A stretch of 64,000 bases of DNA from Jeongeupia sp. HS-3 (lineage in GTDB: Bacteria; Pseudomonadota; Gammaproteobacteria; Burkholderiales; Chitinibacteraceae), in NCBI RefSeq assembly GCF_015140455.1, contig NZ_AP024094.1:1116001-1180000 (forward strand). Direction: 5' to 3'. This document shows positions 1 through 10,621 of this stretch, piece after piece. Position numbers and translations under genes: made by a program. The stretch's first letter is position 1. Every line of letters starts with the position of its first letter. A model generated the notes under the pieces. It was not told where the DNA came from. It made no database searches and saw nothing but the letters and a program-made list of their open reading frames with translations.

Positions 1-440
1 GCATCGAGTTCCTCGTCGGCCATGGCGATGCGCCGGCGAAACCGATGGCAAAAATCGTCTCCGGTGGCGAGCTTTCCCGCATCAGTCTGGCGTTGCAGGT
101 AATCGCCGCCACGCAAGGCGGCATTTCAACCTTCGTGTTCGACGAGGTGGATGTCGGCATCGGCGGGCGGGTTGCCGAAATCGTCGGACGGCTGCTTGCC
201 GACCTTGGCGCCAATCGGCAGGTGTTGTGCATCACCCATTTGCCGCAGGTTGCCGCCTGCGGGCATCAGCACCTGCAGGTGAGCAAAGCCAATACCGCGG
301 CCGGCATCGTCAGCGCGGTGAAGCCGCTATCGAGTGACGAGCGTATCGAGGAAATCGCCCGTATGCTCGGTGGCGTCGAGATCACCGAAACCACGCGCCG
401 CCACGCTGCCGAACTGCTTGACCTGGTTCAGTCGGCATGA
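1..440 (+). CDS. recN: DNA repair protein RecN, C-terminal part (5' end outside window)
   Basis: This is the last 145 or so residues of RecN, an SMC-like ATPase that helps repair double-strand breaks. The reading frame is open from the first bases of the window, so the gene is cut by the window edge and the internal ATG at 45 is not the true start. The visible part holds the ABC signature (SGGELSR), a Walker B with FDEVDVGI, and the D-loop/switch region with THLPQVAACGHQH, in the order known for RecN ATPase heads. The stop codon overlaps the tadA start by four bases (ATGA), which suggests translational coupling. Confidence 0.95.
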   Translation, partial: IEFLVGHGDAPAKPMAKIVSGGELSRISLALQVIAATQGGISTFVFDEVDVGIGGRVAEIVGRLLADLGANRQVLCITHLPQVAACGHQHLQVSKANTAAGIVSAVKPLSSDERIEEIARMLGGVEITETTRRHAAELLDLVQSA

Positions 441-955
441 TCGAGCCGGATTTGCCGTCGGCGCCGGCGTGGACCGATGCCGAGATCGGCTTTATGCGCG
501 AGGCATTGCTTGAGGCCGATCGTGCGCGCGGCATGGGCGAGGTGCCGGTTGGGGCGGTCGTGGTGCTCGATGGCGAAATCATCGGCCGTGGCTGCAACCA
601 GCCGATCACGCGGCACGACCCCAGTGCGCACGCCGAAATGCTTGCCCTGCGCGATGCAGCATTGCGGCTCGGCAACTATCGGCTTCCCGGCGCCGTTCTT
701 TATGTGACGCTGGAGCCGTGCCTGATGTGCGCCGGTGCCATGCTGCACGCGCGGCTGGCGCGCATCGTCTACGCCACCACCGATCCGAAAACCGGCGCGG
801 CCGGCAGCGTGATCAATCCCTTCCCGGATCGCCGGCTCAATCATCAAACCGACGTCATCGGCGGGCTCTTGGCCGATGAGGCCGCCACACAGTTGCGTGC
901 TTTTTTTCGTGAACGGCGTGAAACCGAAAAAGCGCGGCGCTTGGTCGGGTTTTAA
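437..955 (+). CDS. tadA: tRNA-specific adenosine deaminase TadA
   Basis: TadA converts adenosine 34 to inosine in the anticodon of tRNA-Arg(ACG), an essential wobble modification. The 172-residue product has the cytidine/adenosine deaminase zinc motifs: HAE at residues 65-67 (zinc ligand and proton-shuttle glutamate) and PCLMC at 94-98 (two cysteine ligands). Length matches the family. The start overlaps the recN stop as ATGA. The nearest downstream gene, a chitinase, is about 155 bases away and has its own ribosome binding site, so tadA probably closes this operon. Confidence 0.95.
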   Translation: MIEPDLPSAPAWTDAEIGFMREALLEADRARGMGEVPVGAVVVLDGEIIGRGCNQPITRHDPSAHAEMLALRDAALRLGNYRLPGAVLYVTLEPCLMCAGAMLHARLARIVYATTDPKTGAAGSVINPFPDRRLNHQTDVIGGLLADEAATQLRAFFRERRETEKARRLVGF

Positions 956-1111
956 GCCCCGGTTTTGCTGCAATGCAGCGACTGCACCGCTGTAACATTT
1001 GCGCGTCAACCCGGCTTGCAAACGCCGTTGTTCCGAATACGGGCGCTACACTCACTCCACCATAAGCGGCCAAACGGCCGCATGACGTCATGCATGGATG
1101 GAGGAGTGAGG

Positions 1112-2884
1112 ATGAATAAGCTGTTATTGCCGCTGTTGTTGACCGCGGCATTTTCGCACGCCGATAGCGTGGTCTTCGAAGAAGGATTTGAGGGCGACCT
1201 GGCGACCAAATGGGTCGGTCAGCGTGGCGATGGCACCGTGCCGATGAACGTCACCCTGGTCGACGATCCGCTCAAGCCCGGCAACAAGGTCGCCCGCTTC
1301 GACAAACCGGTTTATGGCGGCGACATCTTCAGCAAGCAGTCCTTCCCCGAAGGCAAGTATGTCCTGTCGTTCGACTACCTTGGCACTTGCGGTGGCAATT
1401 GCGGCGGTGTGATCGGCGTCACCGCCGAGTTCCCGGGGCGCGACAACTGGCTCGCAGGTACGGCCAATTCGGGCTTCCCGGATCGGATCAAGGACACCGG
1501 CAAGTGGGAACACTACGAGCTCGACTTCAAGGGGCGCTTCGACTTCCATATCGCCATCGAGCAATGGACCAGCTCTAGTGGCGCCGGCAAGGACGTATTC
1601 TTCGACAACATCAAGCTGGTGCAGAAGGGCGATGCCGCGGCGGCTGCTGGCGCGGCCAAGGCCGCCGCAGCGGTTGCCGTCACCGGTGTACCCGCGCCCA
1701 AAGAGCCACAGATCGTCGGTTACTTCCCCGCTTGGGCCAAGCACAACAGCAATTACTGGGTGAAAGACGTCGAGACGTCGGGCGCGGCCAAGCGCATGAC
1801 CGTGATCAACTACGCCTTTGGCAACGTCAAGGACAACAAGTGCGTCGTTGGCGTCGAAGCCAAGGGCGTGGGTGCTGCGGCCGACGATTACTGGGATCCG
1901 GTGCCGAAAGCGCACACGCTTGACGGCCTGGACGACAAGGGCGACAAGGGGCTGTTCGGACACTGGAATCAACTCAAACAGCTGAAAAAGAAAAACCCCA
2001 ACCTCAGGGTAATGATCAGTCTGGGCGGCTGGAGTTGGTCGAAATACTTCTCCGATGCGGCACTGCCGGCGAATCGCGAATCCTTCGTCAAGTCCTGCGT
2101 CGACGCCTATATCAAGGGCAACGTGCCGGATAAGCAGGGTAAGCTGGTTCCCGGCCTGGCTGCAGGCGTGTTCGACGGTATCGACGTTGATTGGGAATAC
2201 CCGGCCAGCGAGGGCGAGAAGGGCAATATCGTCCGCAAGGAAGACACCAAGAACTACACCGCCTTGCTGGCCGAGTTCCGCAAGCAGCTTGACGCCGTCA
2301 AGCCGGGCTTGCTGCTGACGATTGCCGCACCGGCTGCCGGCGACAAGTCTAGCCAGATCGAACTCGACAAGATTCATCCCTCACTCGATTTCGTCAACGT
2401 AATGACCTACGACTACAGCAACGGCTGGGGCAATCAGAGCCAGCCGCACGCCAACCTGTTCGGCGGCAAGAAAGACCAGTTCGCGGGCGATTTCACCGTG
2501 AAGGAGTACCTGGAGAAAATGCCGTCGCAGAAGCTGGTGCTGGGCGTGCCGTTCTACGGCTACGGCTGGATGATCAAGAGCACCGATAACAACGGCATGT
2601 ACCAGCCCGCCAGCGGCCCGGCCAAGGGGCCGGTCGAGCAGGGCAGCAAGCCGTATGCGCAGATCAAGACTGCGCCGGGCAAGGTATTCCGCGATGACAA
2701 GACCCGCGCCGTCTGGAAGCTCAACGGCAATGAAGTGTGGGCCTACGACGATCCACAGGCTCTGCAGGAAAAGGTCGAGTTCGTGAAGAAGAACAAGCTT
2801 GCCGGGGTGATGTTCTGGGAGCTTTCCAATGACACGCAAGACGGCGAGTTGAGCAAGACACTGGCGGATGCATTGAAGAAGTAA
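1112..2884 (+). CDS. Secreted GH18 chitinase with N-terminal carbohydrate-binding-like domain
   Basis: This is predicted to be an extracellular chitinase that hydrolyses beta-1,4-N-acetylglucosamine chains. I chose the ATG at 1112 because it follows a GGAGGAGTGAGG ribosome binding site and opens a clear signal peptide (MNKLLLPLLLTAAFSHA); the open frame upstream to 965 has no such support. The mature protein has a jelly-roll-like, probably carbohydrate-binding domain (about residues 20-165), an alanine-rich linker (about 170-190) and a GH18 barrel from about 195 to 585. The catalytic DxxDxDxE motif is DGIDVDWE at 355-362, with E362 as proton donor. The assignment to GH18 is firm; the identity of the N-terminal domain is inferred only from its glycine- and aromatic-rich beta pattern. 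A strong terminator follows. Confidence 0.93.
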   Translation: MNKLLLPLLLTAAFSHADSVVFEEGFEGDLATKWVGQRGDGTVPMNVTLVDDPLKPGNKVARFDKPVYGGDIFSKQSFPEGKYVLSFDYLGTCGGNCGGVIGVTAEFPGRDNWLAGTANSGFPDRIKDTGKWEHYELDFKGRFDFHIAIEQWTSSSGAGKDVFFDNIKLVQKGDAAAAAGAAKAAAAVAVTGVPAPKEPQIVGYFPAWAKHNSNYWVKDVETSGAAKRMTVINYAFGNVKDNKCVVGVEAKGVGAAADDYWDPVPKAHTLDGLDDKGDKGLFGHWNQLKQLKKKNPNLRVMISLGGWSWSKYFSDAALPANRESFVKSCVDAYIKGNVPDKQGKLVPGLAAGVFDGIDVDWEYPASEGEKGNIVRKEDTKNYTALLAEFRKQLDAVKPGLLLTIAAPAAGDKSSQIELDKIHPSLDFVNVMTYDYSNGWGNQSQPHANLFGGKKDQFAGDFTVKEYLEKMPSQKLVLGVPFYGYGWMIKSTDNNGMYQPASGPAKGPVEQGSKPYAQIKTAPGKVFRDDKTRAVWKLNGNEVWAYDDPQALQEKVEFVKKNKLAGVMFWELSNDTQDGELSKTLADALKK

Positions 2885-2900
2885 CACCCGCCAACCGATG

Positions 2901-2930
2901 AAAAAGGGCGCCCGCGGGCGCCCTTTTTTA
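2901..2930 (+). terminator. Rho-independent terminator after chitinase gene
   Basis: A GGGCGCCC/GGGCGCCC hairpin is flanked by five A before and seven T after, 17 bases beyond the chitinase stop. Confidence 0.9.
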
Positions 2931-3078
2931 CGCACCAAGACTCTGTTTTCCTGCGGTCGCAACCCCTCATCGGCACCGTGTGTCACCAGTGCGAACAAGC
3001 GCTAATGAAAACGTCCGCATTAGAGAGCTTGGCGCAGTCTGTTAGAATCACTTTTTTGCCCCACCTTACGCACTCACC

Positions 3079-4458
3079 ATGCTCAGCCTCTACAACACCC
3101 TCGCACGCGAGAAGCAAGTCTTCACCCCCATCCATGCCGGCAAGGTCAACATGTACGTCTGCGGCATGACGGTGTACGACTACTGTCATCTCGGTCATGC
3201 GCGGGTGATGGTGGCGTTCGATATGGTGGCGCGCTGGTTGCGTGCTTCGGGTTACGACGTCAATTACGTGCGCAACATCACCGACATTGACGACAAGATC
3301 ATCAAGCGCGCGCTTGAAAACGGTGAGTCGATCAATGCGCTGACCGAGCGCTTTATCCAGGCCATGGATGAAGACGCCGCTGCACTGGGCGTGCAAAAGC
3401 CCGACCACGAACCCCGCGCGACCGAATTCGTCGGCGAGATGCACCAGCTGATCGAAAAACTCATTGCCAACGGCCTTGCCTATCCAGCGCCGAATGGCGA
3501 CGTGTACTACGCGGTGCGCAAGTTCGATGGCTACGGCAAGTTGTCCGGCAAGAGCCTGGAAGACCTGCGCGCCGGCGAGCGCGTCGATGTCGACATCAAC
3601 AAGCAGGATCCGCTCGACTTCGTGCTGTGGAAAGCGGCCAAGATCGATGAGCCGCAGGACGCCAAGTGGGCGTCGCCCTGGGGCGAGGGACGGCCGGGCT
3701 GGCACATCGAATGTTCGGCGATGAGCTGCCACCACCTTGGCTCGCATTTCGACATTCATGGCGGCGGCGCCGATCTGCAGTTCCCGCACCATGAGAACGA
3801 GATCGCCCAGTCTGAAGGTGCCAGTGGCCACGCCTACGTGAACTACTGGATGCATAACGGCTTTATTCGCATCGACAACGAAAAGATGTCGAAGAGCCTA
3901 GGCAACTTCTTCACCATCCGCGAAGTGCTGCAGAAATACGACGCCGAAGTGGTGCGCTTCTTCATGCTGCGCGCGCATTACCGCAGCCCGCTCAATTATT
4001 CGGACGCGCACCTGGATGATGCCAAGAGCGCACTGACCCGACTCTACACCACATTGAAAAGCGTGGCGCCGGCCGAGGTGACGATCGACTGGCAAGCCGG
4101 CCATGCGGCACGTTTCAAGGCCGCGATGGACGACGACTTCAATACCGCCGAAGCGATCGCGGTACTGTTCGAGCTGGCGCATGAAGCTAACCGAGCACAA
4201 TCATCGCAGCTTGCCGGCGAACTCAAAGCCCTGTCGAGCGTGCTTGGCCTGCTGGAGCGCGAGCCGCAAGCCTTCTTGCAAGGAGGTGATGGCAATGGTG
4301 AATGGACTGCCGAGAAGATCGAAGCAGCAATTGCGGCACGAAAAGCGGCGCGTGTTGCCAAGAACTGGGCCGAATCCGACCGTTTGCGTGACGAGCTGGC
4401 CGCGGCAGGCGTCGTGATCGAGGATGGCCCGCAGGGAACCAGTTGGCGCCGCCAGTAG
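3079..4458 (+). CDS. cysS: Cysteinyl-tRNA synthetase
   Basis: CysS charges tRNA-Cys with cysteine in the cytoplasm. The 459-residue length is typical. The class I signatures are present: the HIGH-type motif as HLGH (residues 37-40) and KMSKS at 269-273. C28 in the MYVCGMT motif and the WHIECSAMS and HHENE segments supply the zinc site that selects cysteine. The C-terminal DALR-type helical region is intact. The start at 3079 fits the family's usual N-terminus (a short residue run before YNT). It appears to be a single-gene unit, bounded by a terminator on each side. Confidence 0.97.
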   Translation: MLSLYNTLAREKQVFTPIHAGKVNMYVCGMTVYDYCHLGHARVMVAFDMVARWLRASGYDVNYVRNITDIDDKIIKRALENGESINALTERFIQAMDEDAAALGVQKPDHEPRATEFVGEMHQLIEKLIANGLAYPAPNGDVYYAVRKFDGYGKLSGKSLEDLRAGERVDVDINKQDPLDFVLWKAAKIDEPQDAKWASPWGEGRPGWHIECSAMSCHHLGSHFDIHGGGADLQFPHHENEIAQSEGASGHAYVNYWMHNGFIRIDNEKMSKSLGNFFTIREVLQKYDAEVVRFFMLRAHYRSPLNYSDAHLDDAKSALTRLYTTLKSVAPAEVTIDWQAGHAARFKAAMDDDFNTAEAIAVLFELAHEANRAQSSQLAGELKALSSVLGLLEREPQAFLQGGDGNGEWTAEKIEAAIAARKAARVAKNWAESDRLRDELAAAGVVIEDGPQGTSWRRQ

Positions 4459-4476
4459 CGTATTGCGAAGCCCACG

Positions 4477-4506
4477 AAAAACGGCCTCATCGAGGCCGTT
4501 TTCTTT
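4477..4506 (+). terminator. Rho-independent terminator after cysS
   Basis: The inverted repeat ACGGCCTC...GAGGCCGT is followed by TTTTCTTT, 20 bases after the cysS stop. Confidence 0.85.
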
Positions 4507-4565
4507 CCTGTATCCGCTCTCCTACAATGAGTTTGGATATTTTGTGACTAGCGACCCATCCGATC

Positions 4566-4931
4566 ATGCGCCATCCAGACGACCGCCAGACCGCAGAACT
4601 ACCCGGCCTCCCCACCACCAAGAAGCGGGGCCGCCCCTCCATCGGCGCCAAGGCGATGACCTCGGCCGAACGCAAACGGCGCAGCCGCTTCAACCAGCTG
4701 CAGCGCGCGCTGCAAAGCAAGGACGTGGCCAATACGCAGATTCCGGCCCAGCTGAACGCCGTGGTCGACGAATCAACCCGCCGTTATCTGGTGGCCGCTG
4801 CGCGTGAGCAGGGCACGACCGTAGGCAAGTTGGTCGACCAATTAGTGGCGGCGGAACGGCATCGCCAGGAAGAGGCCAAACGCCCGGCTTTCGAGCTGGT
4901 GCAGCCGAGCGCTCCCGCTACCCGGCGCTGA
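4566..4931 (+). CDS. Small basic protein of unknown function, possible DNA-binding
   Basis: I do not recognise a named family. The 121-residue product carries a strongly basic N-terminal stretch with KKRGRPS followed by SAERKRRSRFNQLQ, then a segment NAVVDESTRRYLVAAAREQGTTVGKLVDQLV that resembles a ribbon-helix-helix or short helical DNA-binding unit. The GRP...AERKRR layout recalls small plasmid- and LexA-regulated proteins such as YbfE, but this is only a resemblance. The start lacks a good ribosome binding site; a TACAAT box lies at 4523-4528. It stands alone between cysS and a convergent secreted protein gene. Confidence 0.6.
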   Translation: MRHPDDRQTAELPGLPTTKKRGRPSIGAKAMTSAERKRRSRFNQLQRALQSKDVANTQIPAQLNAVVDESTRRYLVAAAREQGTTVGKLVDQLVAAERHRQEEAKRPAFELVQPSAPATRR

Positions 4932-4955
4932 GCCGGCATCAGGCCGGGCCGACGG

Positions 4956-5348
4956 TCAGTCCTGCTTCTGGCCCTGTACGGACATTTCGACATACGAGAC
5001 AAAGAACTGGGCCGGCTCGACGCTGTCATCCCCCAGGGTCCAAGCATCTTCCATCGTATTGTTGTCGGTGGAGGCCTTGAGCCAAAGCTCGGCCAGGCGT
5101 TTCTCGCTCAACTTGTGCTGGCGGCCGTAAGCGATGGCGTCCTGCTTGGCTGTGCGGTAGCAAGGGATTGCCTTGACGGCGAATGCCTTGCTGGCCGGAT
5201 CGATGGTGGCGGGGATTGCCCGCAGGCAGGTCACGAATGCCTGCGTCACCGGGCCGTCCGAGGTTGGCACCGACGCGGCGAAACCCAGCGTGGTCACGTG
5301 GGCAGCGACGAGTGCCGTCGCGCTCTTGAGGATGTTTCGGTTTTTCAT
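4956..5348 (-). CDS. Small secreted protein of unknown function
   Basis: The 130-residue product begins with a signal peptide (basic MKNRNILK, then a hydrophobic stretch ending near GFAASV), so it is probably periplasmic. The mature part is about 107 residues, helical in appearance, with two cysteines (in FVTCLRA and AIPCYRT) that could form one disulfide. I recognise no family. The gene converges on the small basic protein gene at 4566-4931, leaving only 24 bases between the two stops and no clear terminator there. Confidence 0.6.
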   Translation of the reverse strand: MKNRNILKSATALVAAHVTTLGFAASVPTSDGPVTQAFVTCLRAIPATIDPASKAFAVKAIPCYRTAKQDAIAYGRQHKLSEKRLAELWLKASTDNNTMEDAWTLGDDSVEPAQFFVSYVEMSVQGQKQD

Positions 5349-5522
5349 GGCCGAAGCATAACGTCACGGGCAATCGCTTGTGAATGGATTAGCGCTCGGG
5401 TGTGTGATCTTGGCTGCCGAGCTGGGTCGCGCCGGCATCCACGGCGTAAGTTCCGCAGCGGCAAATAAGTCACCTGAATTCGGCTTCCTGCGCGAGGCCG
5501 AAGCCGGTTTACCCCTCACGTA

Positions 5523-5586
5523 GTGTTAGGCGGCGATGCAAGCGTAGCGCTGCACGAAGAGGAGCGCAGCGATCCGCCAACACATA
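5523..5586. repeat. Imperfect palindromic element (REP-like)
   Basis: The outer arms GTGTTAGGCGG and CCGCCAACAC are complementary apart from one bulged A, with a GC-rich, partly self-complementary core between them. The open frame runs through it, but it lies upstream of the chosen start of the following gene. The layout resembles repetitive extragenic palindromes of GC-rich proteobacteria. Only one copy was noticed in this window. Confidence 0.4.
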
Positions 5587-5642
5587 CTTTCCCTTCCAGT
5601 CAGAAATTTTTTATGCGAATCTCTCCCGCTCAAGGGGGAGTT

Positions 5643-6209
5643 ATGCGAATCATTCTGGTGGCTTGTTGCGTTGCTGGCGTTCTTTACGGGGTTTACAGTC
5701 TTTTACTGCTTGACGAGCAGAAGAGGGCAGTACAACTTGGCGCCGATCGCGCCTTGAAGCAGATAGAGCCAGCCAAGCAGCGACTTGATCCGACTTCGCC
5801 GATCACCGAAACCGAACCGGTTACCGCTTCACGTGATGTCGATTTCTACAAGTGCCTTGACTCATCGGGCCGCGTTCAGTATCAGCAAGAGCCATGCGCT
5901 GCTGGTACGCGCTCGGTTAAGCCCCGAGCTGTTTCGCTGATCACCGTCGAGAGCAATCACTCAGCCCCGGCCATTGGCACCCCACAGATTCAGCCAGTTG
6001 CCCAGGTGCAAGATAATTCCGCCGTCGTGTCATCGATCACGCATGACACATCCTCGCGGGAAAGCCGCGACAGCCCGGTTTGCGCCCAGCTTTTGCGGAA
6101 TAAAGAGTGGATTCTGAGCGCTCAGCGCCATAACTCTACCGAGTCATTGCGTAGAGCCTTCCAAGACAACAGAAAGGCTCTCAGCGACAACAAATGCCCG
6201 GCGGCCTGA
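5643..6209 (+). CDS. Membrane-anchored DUF4124-like protein
   Basis: The 188-residue product starts with a hydrophobic segment (MRIILVACCVAGVLYGVYSLLLL), either an uncleaved anchor or a signal sequence, and is otherwise predicted to be periplasmic. The segment FYKCLDSSGRVQYQQEPC (about residues 69-86) matches the pattern of DUF4124 (YKW.D..G...Y...P), a short beta domain of unknown role. I chose ATG 5643 because AAGGGGGAG lies just upstream; in-frame ATG 5613 is an alternative inside a repeated TTATGCGAATC sequence. The C-terminal 40 residues are helical with two more cysteines. Function is unknown. Confidence 0.65.
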   Translation: MRIILVACCVAGVLYGVYSLLLLDEQKRAVQLGADRALKQIEPAKQRLDPTSPITETEPVTASRDVDFYKCLDSSGRVQYQQEPCAAGTRSVKPRAVSLITVESNHSAPAIGTPQIQPVAQVQDNSAVVSSITHDTSSRESRDSPVCAQLLRNKEWILSAQRHNSTESLRRAFQDNRKALSDNKCPAA

Positions 6210-6273
6210 TTACGGGAAAATCTTTGGCATTTTGAATGTGCGTCGTGCGCTCATTGTTGTTTTCTCCCAACAT

Positions 6274-6302
6274 TAAAAAACCCCCGACAAGCGGGGGCTT
6301 TC
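6274..6302 (-). terminator. Hairpin terminator, better oriented for minus strand
   Basis: A CCCCCG/CGGGGG stem (6281-6286 and 6292-6297) is preceded by six A, which become the T-tract on the minus strand; on the plus strand only CTTTC follows. Both neighbouring genes are on the plus strand, so the orientation is odd. It may still end the 5643-6209 transcript. Confidence 0.6.
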
Positions 6303-6588
6303 ATGTTCGTGTCGGGCTCGGATTTTCCGCCGCATTCGCAGAATGATCCATAAAGCTTTACATAATATACATTATGCGAAATAACGTTAACTTTACGCTT
6401 GCGCCTTGATGCCGGTCAGATTTATTGTGCTGCCAAGGGATTACTCTGACGGTGAACCTATCGGCACCGTACCTGCCTTAATTGAGATCTTGGCGCTTAA
6501 GCCCCTCTGATCCACAGCAGGCAAGATTGCCCCCAATGTCGTTACCAAAAACGACGGCATTACTTCTTCAAAACCAAGGAGATCACCC
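6303..6588 (+). promoter_or_regulatory. adhE upstream region with AT-rich palindrome
   Basis: This gene-free stretch holds an AT-rich block with the perfect inverted repeat CATAATATACATTATG (6361-6376) and the palindromic AACGTTAAC nearby, a plausible promoter/operator area. A partial FNR/ANR-like site (TTGATGCCGGTCAG, from about 6406) has a good left half and a poor right half. The last 170 or so bases look like an untranslated leader ending in the AAGGAG ribosome binding site of adhE. No gene is seen here. Confidence 0.45.
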
Positions 6589-9216
<2,628 letters not shown>

Positions 9217-9230
9217 GTCCCGGCCAGAGA

Positions 9231-9262
9231 AAAAGCCCCGCCAGGTCCGGCGGGGCTTTTTT
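9231..9262 (+). terminator. Rho-independent terminator after adhE
   Basis: The AGCCCCGCC/GGCGGGGCT stem is followed by six T. It may also serve the convergent ATPase gene, since A-residues precede the stem. Confidence 0.9.
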
Positions 9263-9277
9263 ATGCTCTGGATTTCG

Positions 9278-10381
9278 CTAGACCGAGAGCGCCAGCGCCA
9301 GATGCGGATCGATGATCACGAAGCGACCTTCCCCACGCTGGCCCAAAACCCGATTGCGAACCAGCTTTTTCAGACTACTTTGGACTTGCGATGATGACAC
9401 CGCTGCGGCGCCAGTCTGCATTGCCAGGTAATCCCTGAACGCATTGCCATATAGCCGATCGACGCCCTTGGCGATTTCAACCAGCAACAGTCGATCAAGC
9501 CGGCTCATATCCTCCCACGACAGCGCCGAAACCCGGTGTCGCTGCAGCCTGAGTTGCTGCTGCTGCAAAGCCTCCACCGTGGTGCGCTGCGGATTGAGCA
9601 CCAGGTCCTCGATCAAGGCCCGCTGATAGTACGGAATACGCTGCAAGCGGTTAAACGCATCGAGCATCCCCCCTTCGTCGACCTGCCCCCAGGTAATCCC
9701 CTCATACGGACTACTGACCTTGGCGAATGCCCGCTCGTCTTCACGCTGACCCTGGGTGCGCAACTGATACTGGCTCACCAGATGGCGAACAAAACCAACG
9801 CCGATGTCGGGCAGCTGCAGCACGCTGCTTTGTTGCTGCAGCAGCAAGGGAATCGCATGGGCTTCGTTGCTGATGCTCGCAGTCATTACCAGCTTGGCCC
9901 GCCCGGCGATCCCGGCGAAGGCCTGCAGGATGTCGCGCAACATCGCGTCACCATTCGCCTGGCGCAATACGAGATCCACGTCGTCGATCAACAGTAGCGA
10001 ACGGCGCTTCTCCTCACGCAGCTGCGAGAGCTCTTTGGCCAGACGCTCGGCCAGCGTCTGCTTCGCCTTCGGGGCTTGGCCGGTCAGCGAGGCGAACTGA
10101 CGGGCGAGCCACTTCTCACCGGCGGCAAAGTCGGCCAAAAGCTCGACCAGTTGACGCAGTAGCGCCTTGGGCGAAATCGCGTCGCAGGCGAAATAGCGCA
10201 CCCGCCAGCCCTGCTGTTCCGCCAGCGGGATCAGGTCGTATTGCAAGAACTCGCTCTTCCCCATCTGCCCGGCCGCAGCCAGCGTCACCGACTGCGCCAG
10301 CCCGGCATGAAGCGTGTTCAGCAACGCATTGGCTAATTCGGTACGGGGGTAGTGCCAACCCTGAGACGATGACATCAACAT
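9278..10381 (-). CDS. Orphan AAA-type ATPase with C-terminal winged-helix-like region
   Basis: I do not recognise a named family. The product (365-367 residues, depending on which of two close ATGs at 10381 and 10375 is used) has a P-loop variant AAGQMGKS (about residues 36-43, alanine replacing the first glycine), a Walker B hydrophobic run ending LLIDDVD (about 126-137) and a sensor-like LVMTASIS. The C-terminal 80 residues (SRLDRLLLVEI to the end) look like a winged helix. This layout fits STAND/archaeal-type ATPase regulators. The gene is divergent from the PTS operon and has a 22-bp palindrome some ten bases before its start. It could regulate the PTS genes or itself, which is inference. 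Confidence 0.7.
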   Translation of the reverse strand: MLMSSSQGWHYPRTELANALLNTLHAGLAQSVTLAAAGQMGKSEFLQYDLIPLAEQQGWRVRYFACDAISPKALLRQLVELLADFAAGEKWLARQFASLTGQAPKAKQTLAERLAKELSQLREEKRRSLLLIDDVDLVLRQANGDAMLRDILQAFAGIAGRAKLVMTASISNEAHAIPLLLQQQSSVLQLPDIGVGFVRHLVSQYQLRTQGQREDERAFAKVSSPYEGITWGQVDEGGMLDAFNRLQRIPYYQRALIEDLVLNPQRTTVEALQQQQLRLQRHRVSALSWEDMSRLDRLLLVEIAKGVDRLYGNAFRDYLAMQTGAAAVSSSQVQSSLKKLVRNRVLGQRGEGRFVIIDPHLALALSV

Positions 10382-10390
10382 GATCCAGTC

Positions 10391-10412
10391 GTATGCATAT
10401 GCATATGCATAC
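10391..10412. promoter_or_regulatory. 22-bp perfect palindrome made of TATGCA repeats, possible operator
   Basis: The 22 bases are fully self-complementary; each half reads GTATGCATATG. A further TTATGCAT follows at 10421-10428. It lies 10 bases upstream of the ATPase start, so a bound protein would block that gene's transcription or translation initiation. Confidence 0.6.
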
Positions 10413-10621
10413 GCACATAATTATGCATCAATAGCCATACAAGCATCATCCGAGAATATTAACGCCATCAAAGTCGGTATTTATAAGGTGATATCGCTTG
10501 CGGCATTGCCGCAACATCCAGCCAGGATGAATACCCTAATATTGGTAATTGTTCGATTTCGGCGTTCTTGAGCGGGGCGCAGCATGCTGACAAGCATCAC
10601 CAACCCGCAAGGAAACCGTCC
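10413..10621. promoter_or_regulatory. Divergent control region between ATPase and PTS genes
   Basis: The region contains an AT-rich segment (TATTTATAAGG near 10479-10489), an inverted repeat TTGCGGC-ATT-GCCGCAA (10498-10514) and the palindrome CAGCATGCTG (10580-10589), followed by the AAGGAAA ribosome binding site of the IIA gene. These are possible promoter and operator elements; none can be tied to a known regulator from sequence alone. Confidence 0.4.

Noticed and set aside
965-1111. N-terminal extension of the chitinase
   Set aside because: It would bury the signal peptide; ATG 1112 has a strong ribosome binding site.
5525-5586. Integron attC site, suggested by GTTAGGC and GCCAAC ends
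   Set aside because: The order of the core sites is reversed for an attC and no integrase or cassette array is seen; a REP-like palindrome fits better.
6406-6419. FNR/ANR box upstream of adhE
   Set aside because: Only the left half matches well; not strong enough to list as a site.
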